Below are positions 10,320 to 22,390 of a DNA stretch of 64,000 nucleotides, one piece after another. Made by a program: the position numbers and the translations under genes. The DNA comes from Heterocephalus glaber (taxonomy: Eukaryota; Chordata; Mammalia; Rodentia; Bathyergidae). Below the pieces are notes generated by a model. That model was not told where the DNA came from. It was given only the letters and a program-made list of their open reading frames with translations, and ran no database searches. The stretch spans positions 3,387,338 through 3,451,337 of the forward strand of contig NW_004624881.1 in assembly GCF_000247695.1 (NCBI RefSeq), given 5' to 3'. The first letter of the stretch is position 1. Each line of letters opens with the position of its first letter.

Positions 10320-10600
10320 TGAAACTAGAAAAGCAAGCTGTTAAAAAACCAAAAGGCAAGAATACCACTGAGAAATTAAAATGCAAGAGTATATAACCCC
10401 CAAAATACCAAACAACTTTAAAGAAAAATTACAGAAAGAACTTCAAAATTGGAAACAAAACAAGAAGCTAAAGGCAGGAACAATAGATGAAATGATAAAA
10501 AAAAGAAATTAATTCTAAAGAGCCAATATCTGGCTAATAAGGGAAGTAAAACAAAAAAGACTCCTGAGAAAATTTGTCTAGTGTTGTAGTAGCAACCCAT
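10320..10600 (+). mobile_element. Possible old L1 ORF2 fragment
   Basis: The A-rich sequence with aaactagaaaagcaag-, aaaccaaaaggcaag- and gatgaaatgataaaa-like blocks resembles the part of mammalian L1 ORF2 between endonuclease and reverse transcriptase. No frame is open. The likeness is by composition and short motifs only. Confidence 0.35.
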
Positions 10601-11639
10601 GGAAAATGCAGTACACTTAATATTGTTCTTTCTTTAAAAACTTAAGTGAAGAGTGTATTTACTATTTCTCAAAACCACAAAGTCCAGGGTATACACCAGA
10701 ATCAGACACATTGGATCCTGGGGCACCAACGTTGTTGTCAGGACTCAAGTCTTTCCATCTTTCAGCTCTGCTTCCTTTGCACAGCTTTCATTCTCTCACA
10801 GGTTCATTCATCATGGCACACCTGTTTGTTTGAAATGTTTCTCATCCTACAAATCTAAAGCATCCTGATAAAGAGAATTTTTCCTCCACCATAAGTTAGT
10901 AAAGGCTGAGTTATCACTGGGCCAAATCCTGAATCATACAAACACTCCTGAACACATTGGTATGGTCCAGGAAGTAGACTTTGCTAATTGACAAGATCTA
11001 AATTATATGTCCACCCTTAAAGCCCAGGGTTAGGTCATCTGTTCAAACCATGTGGACTGAAAAGAGCAAGCAATGGTTCCAGGAGACATAGGGGAGTTGT
11101 TGGAATGAAATGGAATGGATGCTGGTGAATCAAAAACTACTGATGCCCAGGATAAGCTTTCATCATTACTTTTCTCATATCTGAGAGTCGCACTGGTAAT
11201 GTTTTTTAAATTTGAGAACTTAAAATCCTACATAGCAAAATTGAACACCTACATTCTACTGGACAGCTTACCAAGTTTACCAAGTGTGCATTTGTAATCA
11301 ATTCCTTAGAGGGAACCCAATAGATTTTTCCATTTATAAAGCAGAAGATCAACCACAGGCCTAAAAGGATCTCAATTCTTCCTGCTTGCTTATTTGCATG
11401 AATGAAGGAAATTATTCAAAACACTTAAAAAAGTAAAAATACCAGATAATGAAGCCATTTGTGCAAATTCATTAGCATGAACACTTCCCAGTGAGTAACA
11501 CAAAGTGCTACAATAAAACAGATCCAAAAGATTGCCATAAAGTTTTTAGAACATAAAAAATGCCATCCAATGATGACTATATAGAGTAAAAGAAATTCAC
11601 ATTTTTCCACCAGTAAGATCCTAGTAATGTAAAAAACAG

Positions 11640-12110
11640 CAATTTCATTCCCAGGTAACAAACTCTAGAAAATGCCATAGAACCATGCACAATAGACATG
11701 TGCAAGTATATTACTAGTAGCAGTCTTTGTAATAGCAAAAGTATGGATGAAGATATCTACCTAAAGTAGCATAAACCTAAAGCTTATGGTCTATTCATAC
11801 AATTCAAATAAGATTTGAAGCATAGCAAAATGTGTCAATATGGATGAATCTCAGACACATAATACTGAGTAAAAAAAATAAGTAACAGAAATTCACCAAA
11901 TAAATGCATATACTATATTTCTATGGGGTCAGAAATAAGTACTTACATAATCTTTTTAAGGTTACACGTTAGGCACTGTGAAGACAATTTAAGAAAATAT
12001 GAGAACAAATAAAAAGGTTTCAATAGTGACTACCCCTTAAAAAGAGACTCAAGGGGATGTGATCAGCAAGGAACACACAATAGTTTTTAAAATTTATATT
12101 TAATGTTTTA
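11640..12110 (+). mobile_element. Old L1 3' end (ORF2 tail)
   Basis: The order of motifs is that of the end of mammalian L1 ORF2 read forward: gcaaaagtatggatgaag..., tggtctattcatacaat..., a tatggatgaatctcagacac block and an aagtaacagaaattcacc block. It is heavily mutated. The flanking DNA from about 11300 may belong to the same element. Confidence 0.6.
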
Positions 12111-12808
12111 TTTCAAAGCTGTAAACATGAAAAAAGAGGAACACAGATTACATTATGATGACCAAGGCAGTGTTTTACATGACAAAATCAAAACAAAACA
12201 AATTTATTTAGTAAATATACCACCATTGAACACAGTACTTGAAATTTAATCCAAGCTACATATGCCTAAAATGATCTGACCACAGGGTTATGCAAAATAA
12301 ATGTTTTAGAACCCCAGAATGCCAATCATTCTGTCTACAAACTGACTTATTACCCTAAAGAGTATTTTGAGACAATTTCTATATGACATGAAAAGAACTG
12401 ACATAACACTTAAATACTACAAAAATAGATGAAAATATATGTGTAATGCAATTCTATATAAAATATACAGTTAATCTTATTACTTAAATAATTTAAAAAC
12501 AAAAGACCACCCTGAATAATGGTTAAAACCTCATCAAAGAAAAATGCTCATCATTTGGATATCATTGGTGGAAAACTGATAAGATTTTGTTAAGGGAAAG
12601 AAGGAAGATATCTAATGAAGTCATTCATTTAAATTTTGTTCAAAAATGTTCATAAAGTTGTAAATTTCTGCTTGTACCATCTTTAAACACTTTCTATTCT
12701 TTAACTGGAGAAAAAAAGAATATCTTGCAGAAAGTATTTCTCAAAATGAGGTTCAAAAGCCCAAAAGAATTCTAATGTGGGCTCAGTAATAAACACGTTA
12801 AACACCCT

Positions 12809-13034
12809 GGGTGATTATTCTACACTCTGAAATGCCCTATGGCAAAGAGAAACACTTAAAAGCAACATCATAAACATATTTCTGATATGTTAGAATTCTC
12901 TATAAGTTTATGTTGCGAATACTGCTTTTTGTTTTAAAACAAGTTCTGGGCATTAAGACAAACATACATGCCTCAGAAATGAACATGTGAATGTCTATAA
13001 ACATTTCCTTTGATGTTTTCATTAGTTTCAAACT
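12809..13034 (+). repeat. Long inverted repeat, left arm
   Basis: This ~226-bp arm is complementary to 13351-13574 over its full length with scattered mismatches. Matching blocks include gggtgat, aaatgccctat, tttgttttaaaac, cattaagacaaac, cctcagaaatgaacat and attagtttcaaact. The 316-bp spacer contains no gene. A transcript of it could fold into a long imperfect hairpin. Confidence 0.88.
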
Positions 13035-13350
13035 TAATTATATGAAGAAAAAATATATGACTATGAGCTTTAGAAAGGTAATATTTCTCATGAAATAGGG
13101 CATCTAAAAATGGTTAAAAGATAATTTCTTAAATGTTTACATATTTTAAATCATTCTAAATTTAAAACTAGATCATTAACTAAAATTAAGATGTTATATA
13201 GCATGCTTCTGTTGTTGTATCATTTTTATGTCAAGAATTTGAAAGGTAACCATCATCATCTAAATGTAAATAAGTTATAATGGTACAGTCTTAGTTTAAT
13301 TTTATTTTAGTTAATCTAGTTTCAAATTTAGATCTATTTAAAATTTGTTT

Positions 13351-13574
13351 AGTTTGAAACTAATGAAAACAAAGGAAAATGTAGACATTCATATGTTCAT
13401 TTCTGAGGCATGTATATTTGTCTTAATGCCTGGAAACTGTTTTAAAACAAAAAGCAGCATTCACAACATAAACTATATTGTAGATAATTCTAACAAGTCA
13501 GATATATGTTTATGATCTTGGTTGTAAGTTTTGCTCTTTGCTGTAGGGCATTTCAGAATGGAGAAAAATCACCC
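13351..13574 (-). repeat. Long inverted repeat, right arm
   Basis: This arm is the reverse complement partner of 12809-13034. It starts agtttgaaactaat and ends aaaatcaccc. Outside these points the flanks no longer match, so the two copies end together. This fits either a palindromic element or two copies of one repeat inserted head to head. Confidence 0.88.
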
Positions 13575-14256
13575 AAAATTGTACCAATAAAATTAATTTT
13601 AAAATAAAGCCAAAAAAAGAAAAATAAATTTCTAAGCACTACTTTTAATAAAAACAGTTGAAGAACTCTGCCCCTAAAATAAATGTAACTATGTATTTCA
13701 TGTCCTATCCTATTAAATAGAAAAAAAATTAACTAAGGAGATACAACTGTAGTATACATGTTTTCTGAAAAAACTTAACTAAAAAGATACAAGTATATGT
13801 GTTTTTATTCAGAATTGTTGTTATTTTTTTGGATTTCTCTGAAGATTACTTAAATTGAGCCCCAAAAGTACAGGTAATGTGGTTAGAGAGAAACTAGCAT
13901 AAGTAAGACATTCTACTTAAAAGACAAATTGTTTTCTTGTACCATAAGTAAAAAGAAAAAATATTAGGCATTATGTCTCATTCAACAAATGGAATGTGTA
14001 TACAAGTGTGATTAACAAGCAATTGCCTCATTGTTATTTATATCAGTTCATAAAAATAAAATCTTGAACAAAAAATTCTATATTCTCTACTATAGACTCT
14101 AAGAATCAAGTAGTACATCTAAATATAACTTCAAAACAATAAATTAAAATTAACTTCTAGACAATTCTGAAATGGTTAATTCTATCCAGGCTGATAACAA
14201 GTTTTTCCAAGCATTAAATGGCAACATAAGCAAAATGCATAGTTGAAAAATCAGGA

Positions 14257-15945
14257 TTATACCCCTTCTTCTTCATACATTGTAAGATGATTGATATACT
14301 CAAAACCTACAAATTCCTATCCATCAGTCTCCCTGATGATGTCATCCCATTATCATCTGGGATGAGCTGGACAGGTTCATTAGTAAATTCAGGATCAAAG
14401 TTGTCCAAACCAAATCCCTCAGAGATATTTGGTTTAAAGGGTGGCACCACCTGCTTTTGTTCCACCATGTCCCAGTCCACATTTTGAAAGAATGGATGCT
14501 CCTGAACATCAGCAAAACCCCTTCCAGGATGACAACCTAATCGTTCCTTTGGGTCCCTGTTCAGAAATCTCTCAAGGACACTTGCAGCTTCTTCAGACAG
14601 ACAATGAGTTATGAAAATTTCTCTTTCAAAAATTACTTGCAAGAGAGAATTGAGTTTTCATAAGGGTTATCAAAGCTGTGACAAAAATGGACTGGAGACT
14701 GTCCAGTCATCATCTGATACATCAGTACTCCAAGATTCCACCAGTCCACACTGAAACTGTAATCTTCTCCTCATATCATTTCTGGAGCCAGGAAATTAGG
14801 AGTGCCAGAGAAACTGCAGGTTGTATCTCCTGGCTGTAACCCTGCCTTGCACACGCAATACTCAATGAGTTTAATGTGCCCTTCTGAGTCCAGTAATAGA
14901 TTTTCTAATTCCAAATTTCTGTAAAGTATCCCTTGCTGATGAAGATAGTTGGATGCTAAACTGATTTCCACAGAGTAAAACCCGGCATGTTCTTCAGGTA
15001 GCATTCTTTGTTTTTGCATGTGAAACAGTGGATCTCCCCCATTGACATAGTCTGGAACAAGGAACAGTCTACTTTCTGTCTGGAAGCAAGAATGCAGCCC
15101 TACAAGAAAAGAATGGTTAGACCCCTTCTGTAAAACATGCTTCTCTCTCTGTACCTGATCAGTGTTGACAAGCTCTTTTTTCACTGCTTTCATGGCATAC
15201 ATATGATCTGATTTTTTTCAGTTGGACTAACAGTACTTTCCCATAACTTCCTCTGCCAATCACACAGAGCAAGTCAAAGTCCTCAAGACCTAAACTAGAT
15301 GAAGCTTTGCCACCTTCCCTGGTATTTCGTGCCTCATTCTCTTTATCAACTTGTTCAAAAGCCTCATGAGTTGAAAGGTTATGTGGGATTGCTGTCTGTG
15401 CAGGATCTGAAGCTATGGATAATAGATCCACTGGCGCCCTGGTCTCTGGTGATAAAGAATGCTGCCCAGATTCAATTGTGCAATTGTGACAAGTTTGTGG
15501 CACTTCTTGTGAACTGAGAATTTACAGTTGGTGCACTTATATACCTGGTGGCAAAGTCCCCCTACATGGTCTGTGCAGAGAGCACACTGAGCTAGCCTTC
15601 TGAAGCCTTTGGCTTGAAAAGCATGGCCATTTGCATAGTACAGCTTTCTCCAGCAGCCTGGAGCTCTGTGGTAGATGAATTTCTCTTCTTCTGGACAAAG
15701 CACTTTAGGATGTTCTCCTACACAAGGTGATGCATGAATTAAGAGCTCAGAATCCTTCTTGAGCCCAGAAAACCTAATGGCTTCTTCTAACTCCAACTGA
15801 GGTGACATAGTATATGGATCTCCTTCCTCATCTACCCAATATGTGGTAAAAAGCTGTTTATTGTCCAAACACCACACATCTCAATTTTTATCACACAGGC
15901 CCTCAAAGGAGATGGAATTCTCAAGAGTCTTTGTCATGGTGTCTC
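14257..15945 (-). pseudogene. PRKCI: Processed pseudogene of atypical protein kinase C iota (PRKCI-like)
   Basis: Without introns, the minus strand follows PRKCI from the PB1 domain to the C-terminus. The segments in order are PB1 (about 15700-15945), the C1 zinc finger (about 15490-15680, with C-x2-C and H-K-K-C-H motifs), the hinge, and the kinase domain (G-R-G-S-Y-G-K glycine loop near 15240). The AGC C-tail follows, with a [10 protein letters not shown] segment and a stop at 14257-14259. Frameshifts lie near 15480 and 15205, and stops near 15880, 14771 and 14640. The catalytic motifs are also lost: the HRD/YRD-type motif reads Y-R-N-L and the DFG/DYG position reads E-Y-C. PRKCI is a polarity kinase in the Par complex; this copy is inert. 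The lack of introns points to L1-mediated retroposition. PRKCZ is the alternative parent but fits less well. Confidence 0.9.
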
Positions 15946-15959
15946 TTCCCACAATCAAG

Positions 15960-16660
15960 GCTGATCAGGTAGAGGTGTGGGTCATGGTGGTGCCTGGAAA
16001 CAAGGGACCATAGATGGGTTGGATGTCCAGGAAAATGGGCAGGAAGGGCTTAGAGAATGAGTGTGGCCTGACTGCCTGCAGAGGCCACAGTGGCTGAAGT
16101 TCTGCAAGGCTCTCTGTGAAGTTATTTCCAGTAGCAGTGGCCAGGCCTGGGTGGGTGTACACCAGGCTTCTCAGTGTCTCTTGGGGGCTGGTGGCTGTAA
16201 CTTTGTTCTATCCCCCTGGACTTTAACTCTCTAGGTTTTTGTGTGCAGCTCATGGAAGACCTGCCCAGAGCTACAGGGTGTTTCTGAGCCTGGTGATACT
16301 TGTCCTGTGCTCTTCCCAGTTTCTGTGCCATTGGTGTTTGGGCTTAGGGAGACTTTACTGTGGTACCTTGATTTTGGTAGGTCACTGGTGACCACGCTCA
16401 GGGAGACCTTCACTGTAGTGACTGTGGCAGTCATGCAGCTGCTGCAGTGTTGGCTGCAGCATCTGGATGGAGTCAGCCATCTTCTCAATCTTTCACAGAT
16501 ACTTTCTCTGCCTGGGGTCCTGAGGCTAAGGCCTCTCAAAGTGGAGAAGCAGCTCAGCATTTTCACTGTTGACCATCTCCAGCTAAGTGAGCTTGGGAGA
16601 TAGCTGATTCTAGATTACGATGCCTGCTAGCAAGGGTCCCAAGTTCTGTTTGGAGATGTT
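15960..16660 (-). other. Unrecognised sequence beside the PRKCI retrocopy, possibly coding-derived
   Basis: The minus strand has moderately GC-rich, codon-like sequence just upstream of the PRKCI retrocopy. It includes a Q-K-x-L-x-K-I-E-K-M-A-D-S-I-Q-M-L-Q-like segment near 16460-16500, broken by stops, and a Ser/Thr/Pro-rich stretch to about 16000. It could be a fragment of another processed gene or an unfamiliar repeat. I do not recognise the family, and it does not match PRKCI 5' sequence as I know it. Confidence 0.3.
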
Positions 16661-16919
16661 GCCAACGAAGTAAGTTCATGTCTTGGGGTGCCACAACTGG
16701 AGTCTCCATGGGATAGAAAACCCTATGGCCCATTTTTTCTTCACACTAAATAAATCAGTGACCACTTATTTTATTTTCATCTAAGTATCTACGAATGTTT
16801 TTAATCTATTTATCATCTATCTGTTAGTTTTTCACATTTGAAATCCTGGGGCTTGTACCTCACATCTCCACAGTGAACTGTGGGTTTATCCTCAGACATT
16901 TTTTTTTCATATAAACAGC

Positions 16920-17035
16920 AAGAATCTCTCTACATCACCAAATAGGTCACGTTGAACTCCACTTTGTGGAGTCCTTCTTACCTCAGCTGCCTAGAGTCCT
17001 GGGATTACAGTTACACACTATCCTGCCTGATCCAG
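16920..17035 (-). mobile_element. B1-like (7SL-derived) SINE remnant
   Basis: On the plus strand the order T-run, tctctctacatca..., gttgaactcc, cctcagctgcctagagtcctgggattacag is the reverse of a B1/Alu monomer. It is strongly diverged. Confidence 0.55.
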
Positions 17036-17440
17036 TGTGCTATTTAGAAACAGCAAAACTAGGAAAACTTTTGGTGATTTTAGGCATTGGTGATATCTTC
17101 ACTTTTAGAGCAACATGTGTGCATTGACACTTTGTATGTGGTGGTCACAGTGCTGACAGTCTTTTCCCTATAAAGAAGGCATTTTTGTGAAAATACAGTG
17201 GTAGAGATTTACATACACTTAGAAAGCCATGAAATTTTAGAATGTTTGTCTTTCTTAGCATCATTTCCATTTAATTATGTTGTACTGTGACTTTCTATAA
17301 ATTTCCAGAACAATTTTCCTTAAGAGATATAAAATGTTTGTTTCAAAGTGTAATTTGGGGGGGGGGTTGGATTCATAGCAGGTCATAGTTTTTCATTCTT
17401 AGCTAGTGATCTAAATACCATAGTATTCAGTATAGTAACA

Positions 17441-17660
17441 TACTGTGTTTTCCAGAAAATAAGACCTAACTGGAAATGTCTAACTGAAACCAGCCCTAGC
17501 TGATTGTTACCATGGTGTTGGCCAGTGTTATGCAGAACATTGTACCTCACTATTTATTGTCTTGCTCTATGGCTACTATGTAATGGCAGGTAAAGGAAGG
17601 ATAGGCTGATTGGGATTGCCATTTTTGCTGGTCAGGTCTTATTTTTGGGAAAACACAGTA
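17441..17660. mobile_element. 220-bp TA-flanked element with terminal inverted repeats (MITE)
   Basis: The ends ctgtgttttccagaaaataa (from 17443) and the reverse complement of ttatttttgggaaaacacag (ending 17658) match over about 30 bp with three differences. Both are bounded by TA. The interior is AT-rich and non-coding. TA duplication and length fit a non-autonomous Tc1/mariner-type element. It carries no transposase. Confidence 0.8.
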
Positions 17661-17900
17661 GAGCAAAGCAGGAGAGCATGACTTCATGATGGTGACTGCA
17701 TGGCAAAGTTTTTGTAAAGACTAGAAACCATCACCCCAGGGGTGATGATGAACACATACATATAGCATCTGAAGCTTTTCTTTTGGCCACTTGTAATCAC
17801 TTCCTACCCTCCTATCCCAATCAGCCCATGTACCTTGTGTCCCAAGTGGGTAGTTTGCATTTTATAGATGCGAGGAAGCTATGACCACTCTGCATGTAGA

Positions 17901-18020
17901 TTTTTGTTTGTTTTTTTGTTTTGTGTGTGTTTTTTGGGGTTTTGTTTGGTACTGGGATCAAACTCGGGTCCTTGTGCTTGCAAGGCAGGTGGCAGAATGG
18001 CTGAGCTAAATGCCCGGCCC
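17901..18020 (-). mobile_element. ID-type SINE
   Basis: A T/G-rich tail region is followed by the complement of a complete tRNA-derived body. On the minus strand the body begins gggccgggcatttagctcag and carries A- and B-box promoter motifs for RNA polymerase III. Length and order are those of the other ID copies in this window. Confidence 0.88.
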
Positions 18021-18579
18021 TGTTTTTTGGTTTTTGATGAGCTCATTAAATCAGTACAATCATATTGGTGAAAGAGAATTGACCCAAAGCAGTGTTCCAC
18101 CCCTCAAAGTAAGAAAGCTGGCTTGTGCAAGAGGAGCAGCCTATTTCCGAATGAGAGAGTCATTCTGTGATGGAGTAGTGTGCCCCAAAAAGATGATGAA
18201 TGGGGCAGCAGAGGCACAGACTTATCAATGGACCAGAGTCTGGCTGAAGATAACACCCAGAAAGAAAAGGGAAAGCCAGAACCGAGGGCTGTGGACAGCA
18301 ATTCCAAAACCTAATTGAACCCTCACCTTGTGGTCTACAACCAGCAGAGAAAAGAGGGCTGAACATGGTTCCCATCTACCAAAAGGAGCAGGACACACCT
18401 TGGCATGAATTGCAACCACAATCTGGGTAAGAATAAACAGCTAGGCCTCTAGTGCAAAGGGAGCACCTCAAAGACCCATGGGCCCTAAAGCTAGGTATGG
18501 AGAATCATGTATGTCTGGATCCCCAAATTGCAGTTCATGGAAAGAAACCACTCTTGCAATAGCACAGTAATATTTTCTT

Positions 18580-18840
18580 CAACTCAATTCTTTTTTATTT
18601 TTCCTGTTTTGTATTATTTTTATTTTTCCTTTTTGGAGGATTTGGGGTTTTTCCTCTCACTTTCTTTCTCTTCTTTTTATTTATTACTCACCTTTTATCT
18701 TTTCCAGCTTTTTTCTCTTCCTTTTTCTTTATTTCTGTTCTTGCTTTTTTTCTTCTTTTTCTTGTTTATTCTTTTCAATGACTGTTCTATATCACTATTT
18801 TTTTTTGTTCTCTTTCACTATTAACTTTCTTTTACTCCTT
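18580..18840. repeat. Pyrimidine-rich tract
   Basis: About 260 bp of almost uninterrupted T/C on the plus strand, with tttctt and ttcctt runs. It may be an internal part of a retroelement: the DNA at 18030-18560 resembles an L1 5' leader in composition, but I could not confirm it. Open frames through it are composition artefacts. Confidence 0.7.
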
Positions 18841-19498
18841 AATAGGACCTCCTGTCATGCTTTCTTTCCTCCTTCATATACTACCAATTAATTTTTCAAA
18901 TCTTACTTTTAATATTTTTTCTACTTCCTCTACTCTTACTAGAATAACTACTAAGCTTTATGAATCTCTAGATAAATAGTTAACTTTACACTATTGATGT
19001 TGAGTAATACTGTGCTATTGTTAGTAAAGGTAAAGTTATTTCATTTAGTAGATATTTACTTTAGGTCTATAGTATGACAGTATTTGGCTTGAGTGCTCAT
19101 ACTGTAATTGTACACTTCTTTTCTATTGACAAGTCTATTACTTTATTGGTCATTAGATTTTCCAATATTCAGTTTGCATTTAATACTATATTGATCCTGA
19201 TTTTAATATTATCCCAAAAGTGTCATAGTTGTTGCTGTTAATTGGCTTTCCTGTGGGGCCAACATGTAATTTGCTGAGGGGTCATTAACAATACTGTGCC
19301 CCATTCTGGGAGAACTGGGTCCTGGGCCAAAATGTTGCAACCTCCCATCTCATGGAAAGGGAGGTGGTTGGACCCAGTTGATGCAGCTCACAGCATCCAC
19401 TGCTCTGCCCCACTGGTGGATTTCTCCATGGAGGCCTCTGGATTCACCTATAGTTACTGTGCCTTTTGTACCAAGCAAGCTGGTAAATCACTAAACCC

Positions 19499-20105
19499 TG
19501 GGACAAAAGACAAAGTTAAAACTGAAAGGAGTTTATTCACTCGTGTGGACTCCACCCTCTAATAGGAGTGAAGCACCAAGTCCGAGAACACCACAGCTTT
19601 TATAGGTTGTTATAACAGCACAGATTTTATAGGTTGTTATTTAAAGAAGTTCAAAGGGGGGTCAACATGGTGCAAAATATTTTTCACAACTAAGCTATCT
19701 TGTCAGGTTAGGACATTTTGTCGTTAGAGGGAGGCACCAGGCACTGACCATTTCTGAGAAGCAATGAAGCAAGTTTACAGAAGCAGAACGAGTGGTTACA
19801 AAAACATCTACTTTATAAGGGGAGGGGTATGAGGGGAGTTCATCTACAGGCCAAGATGGCATTTCTTAGGTTCATCTTGATCTCACAGTGCCTCTGTAGG
19901 CTCAGTCATCTCTCTCATGCCATGAGTGGTTCTGCTCAGGTCATCTGGAATAGGGTTTTAAATTAATTGTATTCAAACAAGGAAAAATTCCAGCCAAAAA
20001 TCTACAGCCCCAAGCTGGATTTAAAATAGAGAGAAAGGTGGATGGCTAAAACTGGTTTGTATAAGCCCTTCTGGCTGCTGCTCCTCCCCAACAAAAGTCT
20101 CAGGT
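19499..20105 (-). mobile_element. Candidate LTR
   Basis: On the minus strand the segment would start TGAGACTTTTGTTGG and end near TTGTCCCA. It contains TATA-like boxes (complement of cttttata near 19598, and cttataaag near 19815) and an AATAA-type signal (complement of tttatt at about 19531). An octamer-like duplication, ttttataggttgttat, occurs twice at about 19598-19644. No matching partner LTR was found in the window. Termini are guesses. Confidence 0.35.
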
Positions 20106-20109
20106 ATTT

Positions 20110-22390
20110 CCTTTGAAGAGAAAAATTTTTTGCTTCTGTATTGGAAAAAGCCACTGTGCCAGTTAAAATAATTTAAAAAGAAAAGAGATGCCCCTTCTTG
20201 TTCTCCAAAATCAGAGGCTTAATTCCCAAGGTCAGTTAGAAAAAATGTTGTCAGCAGTTCACATAAACCCATGTCTATCCTCATCTCACACAGCTACTTA
20301 TTTAAACTTATCAGGAAATTAAATCTTCATCCTTAATTGGTACATATATTGAAAGTATCATTTTTCTCCTTTGAATTGTTACAAATGATTATAATAATAA
20401 CAAATCCAATAAGTTTATAATATTAACTTTATATAACATCGGTATAAATATTTATGTGTCTGCTCTTATGGCAATATGGATTCAATTATCATCACAATGA
20501 CTCTACAGTGTAGGGTTTTTTTTATTTCAACCATATGTACAGACAAAAAACCTGAGATAGATGTCAGTCATGGACCCAGATTCACACTAAAAAGTGTCAG
20601 AAATATAAATTGGTCCCACAGAGTTTAATGAAAGAATCTGTAATTTTCCCAAAAATCTGCATTACCTTAGTGTTTAGCATAAATGAATTTAGTAAGGGTA
20701 AACCCTATCTTTATATCTCTTTTTCAAAAACTGAAAATTCATTGGACAAAGACTGTAAAATTATAGATAAGTAGAAGAAAAATCTTCCTGCCTAGTTCTA
20801 GCCTCCATGCTTTCAATAACTCAGGAAGACAAAGGATCAATAATGATAGAGAAAAGTCTATGAAGTAGAAACTGAAATAAAAAGGACTGAAAAGAAAAGA
20901 AGTAAAGGGTTAAATTGTGTTAGACAAATAATTTTGATACACACTGTGATTTAAAAAACTGATTCTCAGTACGAATTGAGACCACAGGGGTGGTGACCTC
21001 AGGCTGTGATCCAGATTCTAGATACATGAATTCTGCTATGTGCATTATTGTTCTACTGCTACTGCATGTTTTATGGGGTAGCTGCTATTTTCTGCTGCTG
21101 GAGGTGCATCGCCAGAGCCTCTCTTCTGGATAAGCCATCCTTCCTTTTAGAAAATGGCTCCTTCAAAATTCCAGGTTCCCGGCCCAGGACAACCTCACTG
21201 TAACCTGGATTTATCTTAGTCATGTGCAGGAGAGAGTCTTGGTGGTTCACCACAGGTACACTTGCCAAGGACATGGAGATTCCATCTGTCCCATAAAAGG
21301 GGAGGCATGCAGCTGGAGCAGGAAGTATTGAGGTTGGGGCACAAATGAAGTCAGAATGAGAGCACTAGTTTGTGGGAGTGAAATGGAAGTGCTGGGATTG
21401 TGGTTGAATGTCCTTGCCCAGAGTCACCAGGCTTCTCTGGTCCACAGTGGCACTTGTGGCTGGGTGGCTGATCTGTAGCCTTTCTGAGCTCCACCACAAA
21501 GCCTGGTCCTGTTCTAGATGGCTCAGCTCTGTCACTCAGGCTTCTGCCATGGAGTCATCAAGAAGGGAGATAGCAGGAACTCCAGCAGATGTGTCACATG
21601 ACAAGAAGGAGACCTTGACTGTTGTAGCCTCTAAACTGTAAGAGATCATTTGTCATCATTAACTTAGCCGGTTGCCACTGGAAGGTGGGAAACTATTCCT
21701 AACTCCAATGGAGATGAGGGTAGATGTGTTCTTATGCACGGTGGTGGGAATGTTAAGTTTCACATATTTTAAAAATGGGATGTGACAATTTAAATCCATT
21801 AGAACAGAACTGTGTTACTAACATTTCTAGTAATTAGTTACTAAGTGAGCAACTGTATTCTCATACATTATGATTTTTTTAAAGGAGTATAAATGATTTG
21901 CATCCCCGTGGGACATATAAAATGCAGTTTATTTCAGAAAGAAGCCAAGATAAAGAGAGAGGTTATTATGCTTGGAATCTTGGTAAGACTTTGGTACTCT
22001 GGAAAGTAAAGAATAGACACAATGTGGCATTGGGGGCCTGCAAGGTCCGTCCAAAATAAAACATAAATTATTGAACCTTGGAACTCCTACCACTGAGAAG
22101 GAAGCACAGTGCCTGCAAAGACCTTTTGGATTCTACAGGCAAAATACAGATCCTGTAGATCCTGTTCTAGCTCATGCCAGGTGGCACAGAAGACTGCTAC
22201 TGTGAGTGATGCAGGGAAAGCCACTGTGACAGGTGAGGCACAGAGCAGCAGCCCTGGCACTCGGGCCACAGGAGCACAGAGACTGACACCAGAGGTGTCT
22301 GCATGGGCTAGGGTTGGTGTGGGTCACAACCCATCAGCATCCTAGAGTAACCTTGTGCACCAGCCACAGAAAATGACTTTCCTTTTGTGA
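20110..22390. other. Gene-free interval
   Basis: No open frame here has recognisable protein similarity. 20110-21000 is AT-rich. 21000-21660 and 22080-22330 are more GC-rich but are broken in every frame and match nothing I know. Confidence 0.5.

Noticed and set aside
10114..10386. Open frames on both strands across 10.1-10.4 kb
   Set aside because: They translate the CA/GA microsatellite.
18507..18824. Hydrophobic Phe/Leu-rich 105-codon open frame
   Set aside because: It is a translation of the T/C-rich tract. The apparent membrane segments are a composition effect.
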